Below, in pieces: positions 33,275 through 43,448 of a stretch of DNA of 64,000 nt. The DNA comes from Hysterium pulicare CBS 123377 (taxonomy: Eukaryota > Ascomycota > Dothideomycetes > Hysteriales > Hysteriaceae). The stretch is from NCBI GenBank assembly GCA_000467715.1, contig AJFK01000315.1, positions 1 through 64,000 on the forward strand. The letters run 5' to 3'. Position 1 is the stretch's first letter, and each line of letters starts with the position of its first letter. A model generated the notes under the pieces. It saw only the letters and a list, made by a program, of their open reading frames with translations, made no database searches and was not told the DNA's origin. Position numbers and translations under genes: made by a program.

Positions 33275-34069
33275 TTAATCGCTCGTCAAGTTATAAATTT
33301 TCTGAACTTCCTTCAACATCTCCTCGTGATTCACATTCAAATCCTTCAACAATCCATCATGAAACCCAAATACCCAACCATGCACAATAGGGTAGTGGTT
33401 CTTCTCGTAACTCTGCTGCACCGCCGCCGTCTTGATAATATTTCGGCATTGCTCGACAACATTGAGTTCGACAAGGCGATCATATCTCTTCTCTTCATCC
33501 GGAATACCATCCAGCTCGTTCTCATGCAGCCGATAAACATCCCGAATATTTCTCAGCCACGGATTCAATAACCCCATATCCTTCGGTGTTAACGCAGCTT
33601 TTACGCCGCCGCAGCCGTAGTGCCCACAAACAATGATATGCTTGACTTTCAAATGCCGCACCGCATAATTGACAACGCTCATAACGTTTAGATCTGTGTT
33701 ACACACTAGATTGGCGATATTACGGTGAATGAATACCTCTCCCGGGCCCAACCCTGTGATCTGCTCAGCGGGGATGCGGGAATCGCTGCAGCCGATCCAT
33801 AGATAGTCTGGTTCCTGGCCCTCGGAGAGCTTGGTGAAGAAGTCGGGATTCTTTTCCTTCTGCTCGGCGGCCCATGCTCTGTTGTTTTCAAAGATGCGGT
33901 CGTGGGATTCTCGGAGATATTTGGTGATGTCTCCACCGGAAGCCATTCTGGTGCTCCACCAGGACGCTTGACGTTTGGATTGTGATGGAAAGAAAGAAGC
34001 AGTAGGCGGACGAAAGGCAGATCTGCCAGCAGATAAAAGAATTGGAGATTTTAAAAGATGTCGTGACAT
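33275..34069 (-). CDS. Beta-carbonic anhydrase, mitochondrial-type leader
   Basis: Interconverts CO2 and bicarbonate with a Zn ion. One exon, 264 aa. The N-terminus (SRHLLKSPILLSAGRSAF, Arg-rich, no acids) looks like a mitochondrial presequence; a second ATG at 33946 (MASGGDITKYL) could give a cytosolic form. Zn ligands and the Asp-Arg dyad lie in WIGCSDSRIPAEQITG and IIVCGHYGCGGVKAA. HRNIANLV and NPWLRNIRDVY are the usual clade landmarks (Nce103 type). A perfect TGACGTCA lies 71 bases upstream. A second, different beta-carbonic anhydrase lies at 60.4 kb. Confidence 0.95.
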   Translation of the reverse strand: MSRHLLKSPILLSAGRSAFRPPTASFFPSQSKRQASWWSTRMASGGDITKYLRESHDRIFENNRAWAAEQKEKNPDFFTKLSEGQEPDYLWIGCSDSRIPAEQITGLGPGEVFIHRNIANLVCNTDLNVMSVVNYAVRHLKVKHIIVCGHYGCGGVKAALTPKDMGLLNPWLRNIRDVYRLHENELDGIPDEEKRYDRLVELNVVEQCRNIIKTAAVQQSYEKNHYPIVHGWVFGFHDGLLKDLNVNHEEMLKEVQKIYNLTSD

Positions 34070-34382
34070 GCAGGGAGTGCTTCGCTGTCCGAATTAAGCG
34101 GACGATATCCGAAGGGGTGTTGATTTGTTGAGGTCCGCGTGACGTCAGGTCAAGAGTCAAAGTTTTCTTGGGTCAAGATAAGCTAACTGGAATGAGATAG
34201 TCCACCCTTTTGGGAACGAGCTATATAGAATGGTTTGTTCACTGCAACCTTGGAAGCATCCAAAGAAATAAGGAATCCTAATATGCTCCGCTAGGCAGCT
34301 ACCGTTCGAGACAACACTTGCATTCCTTTGCAATCTAATACAAAAGACCTAATCACCACCTGCGGTTTGATTCTACTGCACA
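34070..34382. promoter_or_regulatory. Promoter region of the carbonic anhydrase gene with CRE palindrome
   Basis: TGACGTCA at 34140-34147 is the palindromic ATF/CREB bZIP site. It sits 71 bases upstream of the carbonic anhydrase start, on the minus side, and about 235 bases upstream of the DUF3253 gene on the plus side, so it could serve either. Confidence 0.5.
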
Positions 34383-34700
34383 ATGACCTTAGCAACGTCA
34401 CCCATCCAAAAGTACATGGATATCCTTCTCCAGACACGACAATACCCAAAAACATTCTGCCCGTCGGAGGTTGCTCGGAGTCTTTCCAATGCCGAACTTC
34501 AAAATCTTGGTGTGCAAGAATGGAGGGATGCCATGCCGCGTGTGAGAGAGGTTGCATGGGAGATGCGTGCAGGTGGAGAAGTTGAAATATTACAGCAAGG
34601 GACGATCATAAGTGGGCATATTGGCCCTAGTGATGTGAAAGGTCCCATACGAATCAGAGCTGTTCGAAGCGCCAACATTGATGGAGAAAGCGAAGAATGA
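34383..34700 (+). CDS. DUF3253 small protein
   Basis: One exon, 105 aa. It matches the bacterial and fungal DUF3253 pattern: TFCPSEVARSLSN, VQEWRDAMPRVREVAWEM, GEVEILQQGTII and KGPIRIRAV. The fold is predicted as a winged helix-like unit from this pattern (inference). No biochemical role is known. It is transcribed divergently from the carbonic anhydrase gene, sharing 313 bases of upstream DNA. Confidence 0.88.
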   Translation: MTLATSPIQKYMDILLQTRQYPKTFCPSEVARSLSNAELQNLGVQEWRDAMPRVREVAWEMRAGGEVEILQQGTIISGHIGPSDVKGPIRIRAVRSANIDGESEE

Positions 34701-34987
34701 CGGGCAATTGGGGTGAATTGGGAGCGAAGGAGCTCGAAGTTCCTATGATCACATCATCCCAGACATTTAAAACTGCCCTCCTGTACTTTATAATCTGGGT
34801 GGATATTTATAGGGGCGGAAGTGTGATGAGCCCTATGCGGCACTATCGTTCTCGCTCGCACACAGGTTATTCTTTTGGCTTAATGTTCGATGAGTCACCA
34901 AGCTCATACGGAGAGAAACAGGCGAGCAGGCAGCTTTTCCTCGAATGATGTAGGCTTTTCGTCGTATCGAAAATATCGCAGGGGATT

Positions 34988-36087
34988 TTAAGGATGTGCC
35001 GGGCCACTTTCATCAAGACCGTCCCACCCGTGGCCCCATCCCTTCTCTGTATCTGCCCCGTCAATTAAGTTCCCTTCATTTGTCACTTTGCGAATGTCAC
35101 TCCAGTATTCCAGCTGCTTGCACTGCTCGTCCGCAGCTTTGACAGCCCTTAAAAGGTTATCAATTCTTCGTCCCTCAGCTTCATCTTCTGGTTCGCCCCG
35201 CTGCTTGTGTTCCTCTCGATGCTGGCTCGCGCTGTCGAACGTACGCATCATGGTTGTAAGGAGTTGCCGCCGTGAGTTTTGAAAAATAAGCATGGACATT
35301 ATCGATGGGATCTAGATAGCATTAGCGTAAACTCATGATTCCAACTGGTTCTCCACCAAGCGGCTCGAGAACTGAGGGTGTGAGATACCTGTTCTGCCAA
35401 ATAATGCAGCTCTTCTCCGGAATCTTCAATGAATTTCGTCACAGCCGCAATCTTTTCTCGGTCGACTGCAGACTTCTTCAGGCGATTCAGCAGGGTAGGT
35501 ATATCGCGAATGTCCCCATCAGCTTCTTCTGTGTCCGAAACAGGGTCCGCATCAAGACTCAGTGGCCTTTCTAGTGTACTTGTCCGTGCTAATGTCGTCC
35601 CAATGCTGAAAGTCTCTCCAAACAATCGCTCTCGTTTATCCTTCGTCTTCGCAGGGAATTTCTGCTTTACACGTTTCCTCAACCAGCGTCTCCTACGGAC
35701 AAAAGAGTGGAACCAAGGATGGTTGCCGTGCCACGAGAACTTCCGGAACCAAAACGAGTATTGCCATCCCTCCTCGTCGACATCTTGAGACATGTCTACG
35801 TACCACGATTTCCATTCCCAAGCCCAGTTCGGATCGGGAACCTGTGCATTTGTGATGTTGACGGCGCTCGGTTTGAAGTTGGCATTTACCCAAGGACTCT
35901 GGTCGAGCTTGAGGTTCCAGAGGGCTTTGGAAGAGAAGAGAGGTATGCCAAAGACGAACCACCCCCGCTGGTTCTCATACAAGATATCAATATGAGACTC
36001 TTCTTCAAGCTGTGATTCCTCCTCGTTTGGCTCTTCCCCATGTTCTTCATCGGTGTGGTCGATTAGGCTGATGCGTTGATCAGCCAT
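34988..36087 (-). CDS. Dysferlin-domain (DysF) protein, Spo73/Mug65-like
   Basis: Exons on the minus strand at 35389-36087 and 34988-35311 give 340 aa. The DysF-N part is ILYENQRGWFVFGIPLFSSK followed by LDQSPWV. The DysF-C part is WEWKSWYVDMSQDVDEEGWQ, YSFWFRKFSWHG and HSFVRRRRWLRKRV, with the family's regular Trp and Arg pattern. No membrane span is seen, unlike Pex30 peroxins, which favours the soluble Spo73/Mug65 group linked to spore wall or prospore membrane formation in yeasts. The tail is charged and helical (AVKAADEQCKQLEYWSDI). The role here is inferred from the family. Confidence 0.83.
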
Positions 36088-36656
36088 GATTTTGGGAGAG
36101 GCAGGGATCGAGGTCCGTCTCGGAAGGCTAAATCTAATAGTAAGGGAAATCTAGGATGATGTACCGTAGGTAATTTGTATGTGAAGCAAAAATCGTTAAT
36201 CTGTTCGGTAACGATGAGTTAGTGCCGCAACTCTAAGAGTTGTGCAAGTTGAGGGGTGTACCTGCCTGGAGCTCATGCCATGATATCTAGCAGGGGAAGC
36301 GCATGGCTATGCAGCAAACTATAGACACAGCCAAATAACAGCTAAGAGAGTGCAGCGCTGCAACAACTAGACATTCCCGACGAAAGGAACGGTATTCAAT
36401 TGACGGCGGTTGGTTAGGGGTTTGCGTACTTTTTGGCGGGCCTGTGGCTGGTGACGGGCCGAAGCAAAGATGATGCAGTGCGGAATCACGACGTCATTGG
36501 CCCCAGCACTTGGAAGGGTTCCTCGCCTGATCTCTCCGCAACCAAGTACCAAACAGGCCTTTCTCCTCCGTTTCTCTTCACACCCAACTACTCGAATAAC
36601 CTCATTCTCGCTTCGATATCTCAGTTGAACCCAATTACATTGCCAATTCAGTCGCA
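36088..36656. other. Divergent intergenic region
   Basis: Upstream DNA of the DysF gene and of the next small gene. Short overlapping frames at 36367-36801 are shadows of the first exon and its promoter. Confidence 0.5.
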
Positions 36657-37193
36657 ATGGCATCACGTAGAGTACCCATCATCCTCGGCGGTGGCGCCGC
36701 AGCAGCAGCTGGCTATTATTTGTACACTGCTGGAGGGAACCCCAAGGTCGCCGAAAAGCAAGCCGAACGTTTGTTTCCTACTCCCTTCCTTTAAGGAATA
36801 AGCGCGCTAACGGTTTCTAGATGATGCAGCACGGTTGTCGTCGAAAGTGCGAGGAGAGCTGCCCGGCAAGGGGAAGGAGGCAAAGACAGAAGCAAAGGTC
36901 TACGGAGAACAAGCCGGCCAGAAACTTGACAGCACCGTTAGTGATCCATGTACTATGGGAAGCGCTTTATACTGATCAACTTCTTGTTCTAGATCAATGA
37001 CGCGAAAGCCCAGGCAAACAGAATGGATGCGAAAATCGAAGGCTACCGTCAGAAGGCCGAGACCAAGATTGATGAGTACAGGAAAGAAACCGGCAAAGAC
37101 CTGTCCCAAGCAGTGGATAAGTTTGACAAGACGGTGGAACAAGGCGCTGCCAAGTCCAAGAGCTGGCTTAGCAGCTGGACTGGCGGAAAGTAG
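36657..37193 (+). CDS. Small LEA-like amphipathic protein (calcofluor-hypersensitive type)
   Basis: Exons 36657-36768, 36821-36936 and 36993-37193 give 142 aa. It begins with a Gly/Ala-rich hydrophobic segment (VPIILGGGAAAAAGYYLYTA), a probable membrane anchor or mitochondrial insertion signal. A long Lys/Glu/Ala/Gln amphipathic helix follows (KGKEAKTEAKVYGEQAGQKL, NRMDAKIEGYRQKAETKIDE), with LEA-like 11-residue periodicity, ending SKSWLSSWTGGK. Similar fungal proteins are annotated as calcofluor white hypersensitive protein precursors; the mechanism is unknown. All three exons are too short to stand out alone. Confidence 0.78.
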
Positions 37194-37989
37194 GGTGCCG
37201 TTCTTCGTAATAGACGAGTGTTGGGAGGGTGATATTTTATGTGGAGATCATGTGTTATGTTAACGATGCAGTAAGGGGACTTGGTGAAGATTCCTGTAAT
37301 CTCAATTGTATCAATGCTATGCTCCCTTCCTCTTCATTATCTGTACTAGCCATCATGCAGGATCCTCACCCATTTCTTTATAAGGTCGTGGTATGGAACA
37401 CCTGATTTCATCTCGTCTGCTAAGTATAACTTGCAAAGAGTGTATGAACTTGATCACATCAATCACTTGAGAATGATGCTCAACTTCCAACAGGAGCACA
37501 ACTCTGACTACGTTCCTACTACAGTTTACAAACCTCGAAGGGATTATCGAGTGGGCGAAAGAGTTTGTTACGCTCGACCATCGGTATGCCTTTCGCTCAG
37601 TTCATGATAAGCCATATACCGGACTACTTGTCCCAACTCCTACTCTATAGCATTAGGGGAAAGGAATGAGCATGAGGGCCACGAATTAATTCACCATCGC
37701 CTATTTCTCTGAGAACATGATGTCACTAACAACATCGGACACAACAAACAGGATTCTGCTCTATTCTTCACTTGCGTTGGCCACACTGGTTAAGGATGAA
37801 AGTTGTCTTGGCGTGAATTAATTAGTTTATCGTTAGCGCGTCGGCGCGTTTCGCGACGCGACTTAATCCAGCCACCACGAAGACAAAACACTCGCCATCA
37901 TCTTATCTACCCACAACCGACTCCATTCTTCTCACAGAACAATTATCCAGTATCGTATGTTACCTTGAAAACATTGCTTAGCACTCACA
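37194..37989. promoter_or_regulatory. Cdt1 promoter region with GCG-rich E2F/MBF-like cluster at 37836-37862
   Basis: The run GCGCGTTTCGCGACGCG (37844-37860) combines a TTTCGCG E2F-type core with ACGCG MCB-type cores on both strands. It sits about 130 bases upstream of a DNA replication licensing gene, where G1/S control is expected. No gene is seen in the rest. Confidence 0.5.
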
Positions 37990-39129
37990 ATGCCATCTCA
38001 AATCTCACCACCTCCGCTTCCTGCCGAGTTGAACGATCTCCTTACTCTCCACTCCTCCTTTCTTACCGCCGTCTCGCTCCACTATGCCCATAACGGCACT
38101 TCGACGCCTGTTGATGTTCGTATACTAGCACCTTCTATATCGTCTGTATGGGGAAAGCGAATGGTCACACTGGACGATTTGAGACTTTGCATTGGCATCA
38201 TGAGCTCGGGAACAGAGATGACGCGCCGCCATCCCTTCTGTTTATCTGACTATGGGAGCGGGAAGATATGTCTAGAATTAGAGGAGCAAGAGCATAAGCC
38301 TGGCCTTATGGCAAGACACATAGACGAGAACACACTACATGGACTTTTCGCCGAGAACCTTGGAGACCTCTGGCAATCATGGCGGAAGAGCCAGAGCTTG
38401 ACACAACACCTCGCAGTCCGCCCAATTTTGCAGCCCAGGAAACGCGGACGGCCGAAAAAGTGTTCCCCTATTAAGATCACCGTTTCACCACCCATCGACT
38501 TGTCCACCATCTCAGATTTCATCGCTCAGCTCCCTCAAGCGGAGATCACGACCTGCTCCTCTCTAAGCAAAGTCGCCCCCCTACACGAGAAAGGTCGCAA
38601 ACGATTACGAGATATAAAGGACAGCGCCGAACATGCACGCACACTAAAAAAGACCAAAGCATCTCCGGCAGGAAAAGAAAACGAGCCTACTATTCAGTCA
38701 TTCCAAACAAAGATTACCGAGTTCGCAACAGTCCGCAAAACCAACCTCCTTGACCGAATCCTGGCAAAGCAAGCCCTCGCTGCCTCTCTTCCCAACGCAC
38801 CCTCAACCGCTGAGTTGCAACGCAAAGCCGCTCTCCAGCGCGCGGAGGAAGTTCTTTCCGTTCTGTCTTTCTTAGCAGCAGGTAAAGCACCCGGCCAACG
38901 AGTTTCTTTCTCCATGGCAGCCTTGGTGCAGAGTCTTCAGGGCTCAGTGCGAAGTCCGATATCGAAGCAGGAGGCAACGAGGTGTGTGGAGGTTTTGGCG
39001 AACGAGGTTGTGCCGGGATACGTTGGGGTTGTGAAGATGGGTGCGATGCAGAGTGTGACTGTTAATCCGGCTGCCAGACCGACGGACTTAAGAATGCGAT
39101 TCATCGGTTTGGGAGTTGAGTGTTTATGA
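37990..39129 (+). CDS. DNA replication licensing factor Cdt1-like
   Basis: Cdt1 loads the MCM helicase at origins with ORC and Cdc6. One exon, 379 aa. The C-terminal MCM-binding winged-helix region is recognisable: KTNLLDRILAKQALAAS, STAELQRKAALQRAEEVLSV, VSFSMAALVQSLQGSVRSPI and VEVLANEVVPGYVGVVKMG. The N-terminal half contains a winged-helix-like block (MVTLDDLRLCIGIM) and an AT-hook-like RKRGRPKK near residue 150. A stretch IQSFQTKITEF lies just before the C-terminal domain and resembles a PIP-type motif (QxxI/F), which would tie it to PCNA-dependent destruction (inference). The upstream GCG-rich sites agree with cell-cycle control. Confidence 0.8.
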   Translation: MPSQISPPPLPAELNDLLTLHSSFLTAVSLHYAHNGTSTPVDVRILAPSISSVWGKRMVTLDDLRLCIGIMSSGTEMTRRHPFCLSDYGSGKICLELEEQEHKPGLMARHIDENTLHGLFAENLGDLWQSWRKSQSLTQHLAVRPILQPRKRGRPKKCSPIKITVSPPIDLSTISDFIAQLPQAEITTCSSLSKVAPLHEKGRKRLRDIKDSAEHARTLKKTKASPAGKENEPTIQSFQTKITEFATVRKTNLLDRILAKQALAASLPNAPSTAELQRKAALQRAEEVLSVLSFLAAGKAPGQRVSFSMAALVQSLQGSVRSPISKQEATRCVEVLANEVVPGYVGVVKMGAMQSVTVNPAARPTDLRMRFIGLGVECL

Positions 39130-39490
39130 GAGGTGCGGTGTCAGATGAAGACGCGAATGGCAGTTGACTTCGGTGTTTTGGGTAGCAGAAGAGACTCCAT
39201 GGCTGAATGCGTTGGACCTTCCGTATTCCTTTTTGGCATCACAATATTTTGTTCATACCCGTCCCTCGACACAGAAATGACATAAGATTGCATAGCGGAT
39301 CTCGTATATCGAACACTCGCTCTATGAGAAAAGAATTTTCCCGATATCAAATCAAGTCACTGCATGACCTAGGTAATACGAGAACACGAACCACTCCGTG
39401 AGACGAACAACATACACGGTATCGTCGTTTTACAGCGATTCCCAAATACACCGAAGAATGAACCCGGCCGATCCATCAACTCCATCAGAC
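39130..39490. other. Intergenic between convergent genes
   Basis: 3' flanks of Cdt1 and the SDR gene. Nothing else supported. Confidence 0.5.
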
Positions 39491-40660
39491 CTACTCCATC
39501 CCAACCATCTTCAAGGAATCCTTCCAAAGCCTTTCCTCCCCTTCCTGATCATAAGCCCACGGCTTATACCCATCATCACTCCCCTCAGGTTTCCCCTGTG
39601 TGCCATATTCCCCCTGTTCCACACAATCACTCAAATATCTGCCCCCTTTATCCGCCCATTCCTTACTGACAGCGGCATACACGCTTGTGGCTGCACCCTG
39701 CGCAGGAGATTTCATATAGGCGCGCACTTCAGGCGTATCGAACTTCTTTAAAAAGTCAGGGTCTAGATGGTTCGTCAATCCCGTTGCGATGCCACCAGGA
39801 TGCAAGGATGTTGCATGGAGGTGCTTCGGGCCATAGTGTCGGTCGATGTAGTTGGCAAACCAGATATTTGCCGTTTTAGCTTGACCGTACGCTGTCCATG
39901 GACTGTAGTTACCCTTGAAGTTATAGTTGTCGAACTGGACTGGGCCGCCACGGTGACCGATACTCGACACGGCGACGACGCGGGAGGGAAACTCGGGCGA
40001 TGCCGATGCAAGAAGTGTGGGTTTCAACAACTGGAAGAGTAGGAAGTGACCCAGATGGCAAGTCCCAAACTGACTTTCAAACCCGTCTTTTGTACGGCCC
40101 TCGGGTGTTGCCATGATGCCGGCGTTATTGATTAGAACGTTCAGCTGCTTGCTCTGGCTGAGAAAGTCTTGAGCGCCTGCACGAATGGACTCGAAAGAAT
40201 CCAGCTCCATCTTGATGAGTGAAATCTTGCCGCCTGTGGAAACTTTGGCTGCCAGGATCTCGTCGACCACATCTTGTCCTTTCTTGACATCACGCGCGGT
40301 GCCGAAGACGTGTGCGCCCGTAGCATGAAGAGCACGGAGAGTTTCAATGCCTATTCCGGATGATACACCGGTAACAAAGAAGACCTTGTCGGTCAGTTTG
40401 CCAATGAGGCCTTCGTCTTCGATGATTTGGAGAGCGGTAGGTCGTGCATCTCCAGGTCCGTCAGACTTTGCGTGGGCAGCGGAGTAGCGAGACATATTGC
40501 GGACTGTCAGAAAACGGAAAGATTCTAGAGATGGATACGGCGAAGAACTAGGAATCAAGTGAGGAAGCTGGAACAGAGACCGATATCTATAAGTTGTAGA
40601 GGCAGTTGATAAACACCGAAACGTAGGAAGAGAAGATCTAACAAGTCGTACGGGCTTCAT
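39491..40660 (-). CDS. Short-chain dehydrogenase/reductase (retinol dehydrogenase/WWOX-like)
   Basis: NAD(P)-dependent oxidoreductase of alcohols or ketones. One exon, 389 aa. Cofactor site TGVSSGIGIETL, NNAGIMATPEG, catalytic Ser in VVAVSSIGHRGG, and catalytic YxxxK in WTAYGQAKTANIWFA. LHPGGIATGLT follows as usual for the group. The first 55 residues are Arg/Ser/Leu-rich with no acids until the end, so they may target mitochondria; a second Met at 40495 (MSRYSAAHAKS) would start the protein without it. The substrate cannot be read from sequence. Confidence 0.9.
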   Translation of the reverse strand: MKPVRLVRSSLPTFRCLSTASTTYRYRSLFQLPHLIPSSSPYPSLESFRFLTVRNMSRYSAAHAKSDGPGDARPTALQIIEDEGLIGKLTDKVFFVTGVSSGIGIETLRALHATGAHVFGTARDVKKGQDVVDEILAAKVSTGGKISLIKMELDSFESIRAGAQDFLSQSKQLNVLINNAGIMATPEGRTKDGFESQFGTCHLGHFLLFQLLKPTLLASASPEFPSRVVAVSSIGHRGGPVQFDNYNFKGNYSPWTAYGQAKTANIWFANYIDRHYGPKHLHATSLHPGGIATGLTNHLDPDFLKKFDTPEVRAYMKSPAQGAATSVYAAVSKEWADKGGRYLSDCVEQGEYGTQGKPEGSDDGYKPWAYDQEGEERLWKDSLKMVGME

Positions 40661-41344
40661 TTCACAACATCACTTCATATATCTACGTCGAGTTCTCATA
40701 TTGTTTTAGGGAGTGAAGAATCAGGCAACCCATTGAGGTAGTACGTGATTGTTGGTGGTGGTGTTGTTGGTGGATGACAAACCATAGTCCAAGACCCAAA
40801 CGCGTCATAGACATTGCGGACTCCTCTACAAACATACGGCGGACGCCAATCCGAACGGACTCTATACGCAGCCACATCTGTGCCTTACACATTTCCTAGA
40901 TTGTGAGGAGCCACCCTATTGAGAACATAGGCATTGGTCAGAGGCACATTCTCACCAATAACAATGTTTCTACTTCCTTTTCTTCCACATAGATGAATCT
41001 AGGTATATAGTGATGAGCTTATTACTAAGCCAAGCAAATAGCTGCTTCTGAAGACTAGATTATTATCCAATGCCTCCTAAACACACATGTACCATTATTC
41101 CAGCGTCAAAGAATAAACGGAAATATATTCACTATTCAGAGTCAGATCACGTGCTGGCAAACGCAGGGTAGCGGCTAAAGTACATTGACCCTCCTTCGCC
41201 GCATACACGCATCAATGTTTACACACAGATAACTCCGCCCTCTGCGTAACAAGGTTACCTGATATTCGCACTTACTCCTTAAAGTGCCCATATCCCTTCC
41301 TACCTTGTCTCTCCAACTGATTCTTCCCTACAACCTTGTCCATC
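40661..41344. other. Divergent intergenic region
   Basis: Upstream DNA of the SDR and P450 genes. TCACGTG occurs near 41147. No gene supported. Confidence 0.5.
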
Positions 41345-43087
41345 ATGGCCATTTACACTGTACAGGCGGTTGGCTTCGCCTTACTGGCGGCTTGCGGCGC
41401 AGCACTCGTCCATTTCTTTTTGAAAGCATACGCAGCTCGCAGTTCATTCTACAAAAAAGTAAAACAGGGACTAGTAAGTGATGAGACATCTAGATTTATG
41501 GTTGAGGAACCAACAGCATTTTAACTTTTGTCACCAGCCAATGCCCAAATGGAGCCCGATATTTGGGCACTTGCTAGTGCTAAACGACGTCGTCCAAGCC
41601 CGGAAGCTGCCCCCAGATATCCAGCGCCCAGATATATTCCGAGCATTGTCGGAGGACTTCCAGGAATCTGATTCACTCTACTATATAGATCTGTGGCCCT
41701 TCATCACGCCCCTTCTTCTAGTTTCATCGCCAAACTACGCAATCCAAGCTTGTCAACAATATGATCTTGGGAAGCCAGATGATCTAGTGCCCTTTCTCCA
41801 TCCTATCGCCGGAGGAAACAGTACTTTTACTATGAATGGCGAAGAGTCAAAACGTAGTAGATCGCTTTTCTCTTCTGGGTTTAATTCAAGTTATATCTTG
41901 GATCAGACAGCGCATATTGTACAAGAGGCCGAGGAGTACGTTGAAGTGCTTCGCAGGCATGCGGAAAGGGGGGATATTATCCAGCTTGACAATGTCACAA
42001 TCAACTATACAATGGACATTAGCGGGGCAATGACTTTGTGAGCATCTGCATTACTTGTTGGCAAACTTCGCTGATGTGTGGCCAGAAACACAAGACTACA
42101 TTGCCAGCGAGGAACGAATCCTCTCGCTTCTGCCCTGCGAAATACATTAGGATGGCACTTGGAGAATTAAAGAGCCCGCTCGTTCGATGGAGTCCAGTAA
42201 TCCGATTGATTGCCTGGTATAACGGACGTACAATGGATAAGTACATCTCCAAGGTACTACATCAACGCTATGAAGAGATGAAACGTGAGGGGAGTGCTTC
42301 TGAAGCCAAGCGATCAGCCATAGACCTCGCACTAGCAGACTATATCAACGGGCTCACGAAGCTCGACGACAAGCTCGACCCAGGCTTTGAGAAATGGGCA
42401 GTTACTCAGCTCCGTCTCTTCTTCTTTGTGGGCCACGACTCCACCTCCCCAACAATCTGCTACTGCTTCTACCTACTCTCTAAGAATCAAAGCGCACTCC
42501 AGAAACTCCGGGACGAGCACGACCGAGTCTTTGGAAAGGACCGAAAATCATTGCCGACACTCTTGCGTGAACAGCCCCAGCTTCTTAATCAGCTCCCATA
42601 CACTAATGCGGTTTTGAAAGAGACGCTAAGGCTGTTTCCTCCCGCGGGAGGTTTCCGTGCCGGTGCCCCTGGAGTTTACCTCCAGGATAACGATGGAAAC
42701 AAGTATCCGACTGAAGGAACAATGGTATGGGTCTTGCATTCTGCTCTGCACCGCAACCCTAAGTATTGGAAGGAACCTAAATCATTCTTACCCGAGAGAT
42801 GGTTAGTTGGTCCCGATGATCCACTGTATCCTATCAAAGGTGCTTGGAGGCCATTCGAGTTTGGGAAAAGAGATTGTCTAGGGCAGACGTTATCAATGCT
42901 TGATCTTAGGATTACGCTGGCAATGACGGTGAGGAGCTTCGACATCAAGGACGCGTACCAGGAATGGGATCGCCTACATCCGCAGAGCAGGTTCCAAACG
43001 GTTGATGGGGAGCGCGCGTATCAGATAGGCAACGGTGGGGCACATCCAGCAGATGGTTTCCCATGTCGTGTAGTATGTCGAGATTGA
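41345..43087 (+). CDS. Cytochrome P450 (fungal secondary-metabolism type) with one frameshift
   Basis: Exons 41345-41473, 41538-42037 and 42086-43087. An N-terminal membrane anchor (VQAVGFALLAACGAALVHFF) precedes PMPKWSPIFGHLLVL. The I-helix is FFFVGHDSTSPTI, the ExxR motif KETLRLFPP, PERW is present, and the heme loop is FEFGKRDCLGQTLS. The best recalled relatives are StcS-like P450s of fungal clusters. Exon 3 begins in one frame (TRLHCQRGTNPLASALRNTL) and meets a stop at 42168. The rest reads in another frame from ELKSPLVRWSPV, and one base is missing near 42155-42165 with no GT-AG intron to bridge it. All catalytic motifs lie downstream, so the gene is broken unless this is a sequence error. 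Confidence 0.8.
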
Positions 43088-43448
43088 TTATCCATGTCGC
43101 TGGGTCCTGACGTGAATGAAACTAGATAGAGGAATGGTATGGCACGGAGGAAAAGGCCGGCGCCGTTCCCTTTGTATTTATCGAAATATATCAACCGACT
43201 TTCATCAGCTTGTTAAGTTTACTGCGTACAGTGGGCGACAGAGTTCGTCGCCTTGTAGAGAGGGCAAATTTTTTTAATCCTCCGTAACCAGTGTACACAT
43301 AGAAGGTGTCAAAGCCAAATTGTATCTTGATGCAGATCCCAAAAGTAGCGTAGTAACTTTCTCCAATTGTGGAAGGCTTAAATAGCATTAATTCGAGCGA
43401 TGCCGAATCTTTTCCCAAACGTGGGTGTCACTCTCCTTAGAACGTCCT
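43088..43448. other. Intergenic between convergent genes
   Basis: 3' flanks of the P450 and SGNH genes. Nothing supported. Confidence 0.5.
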
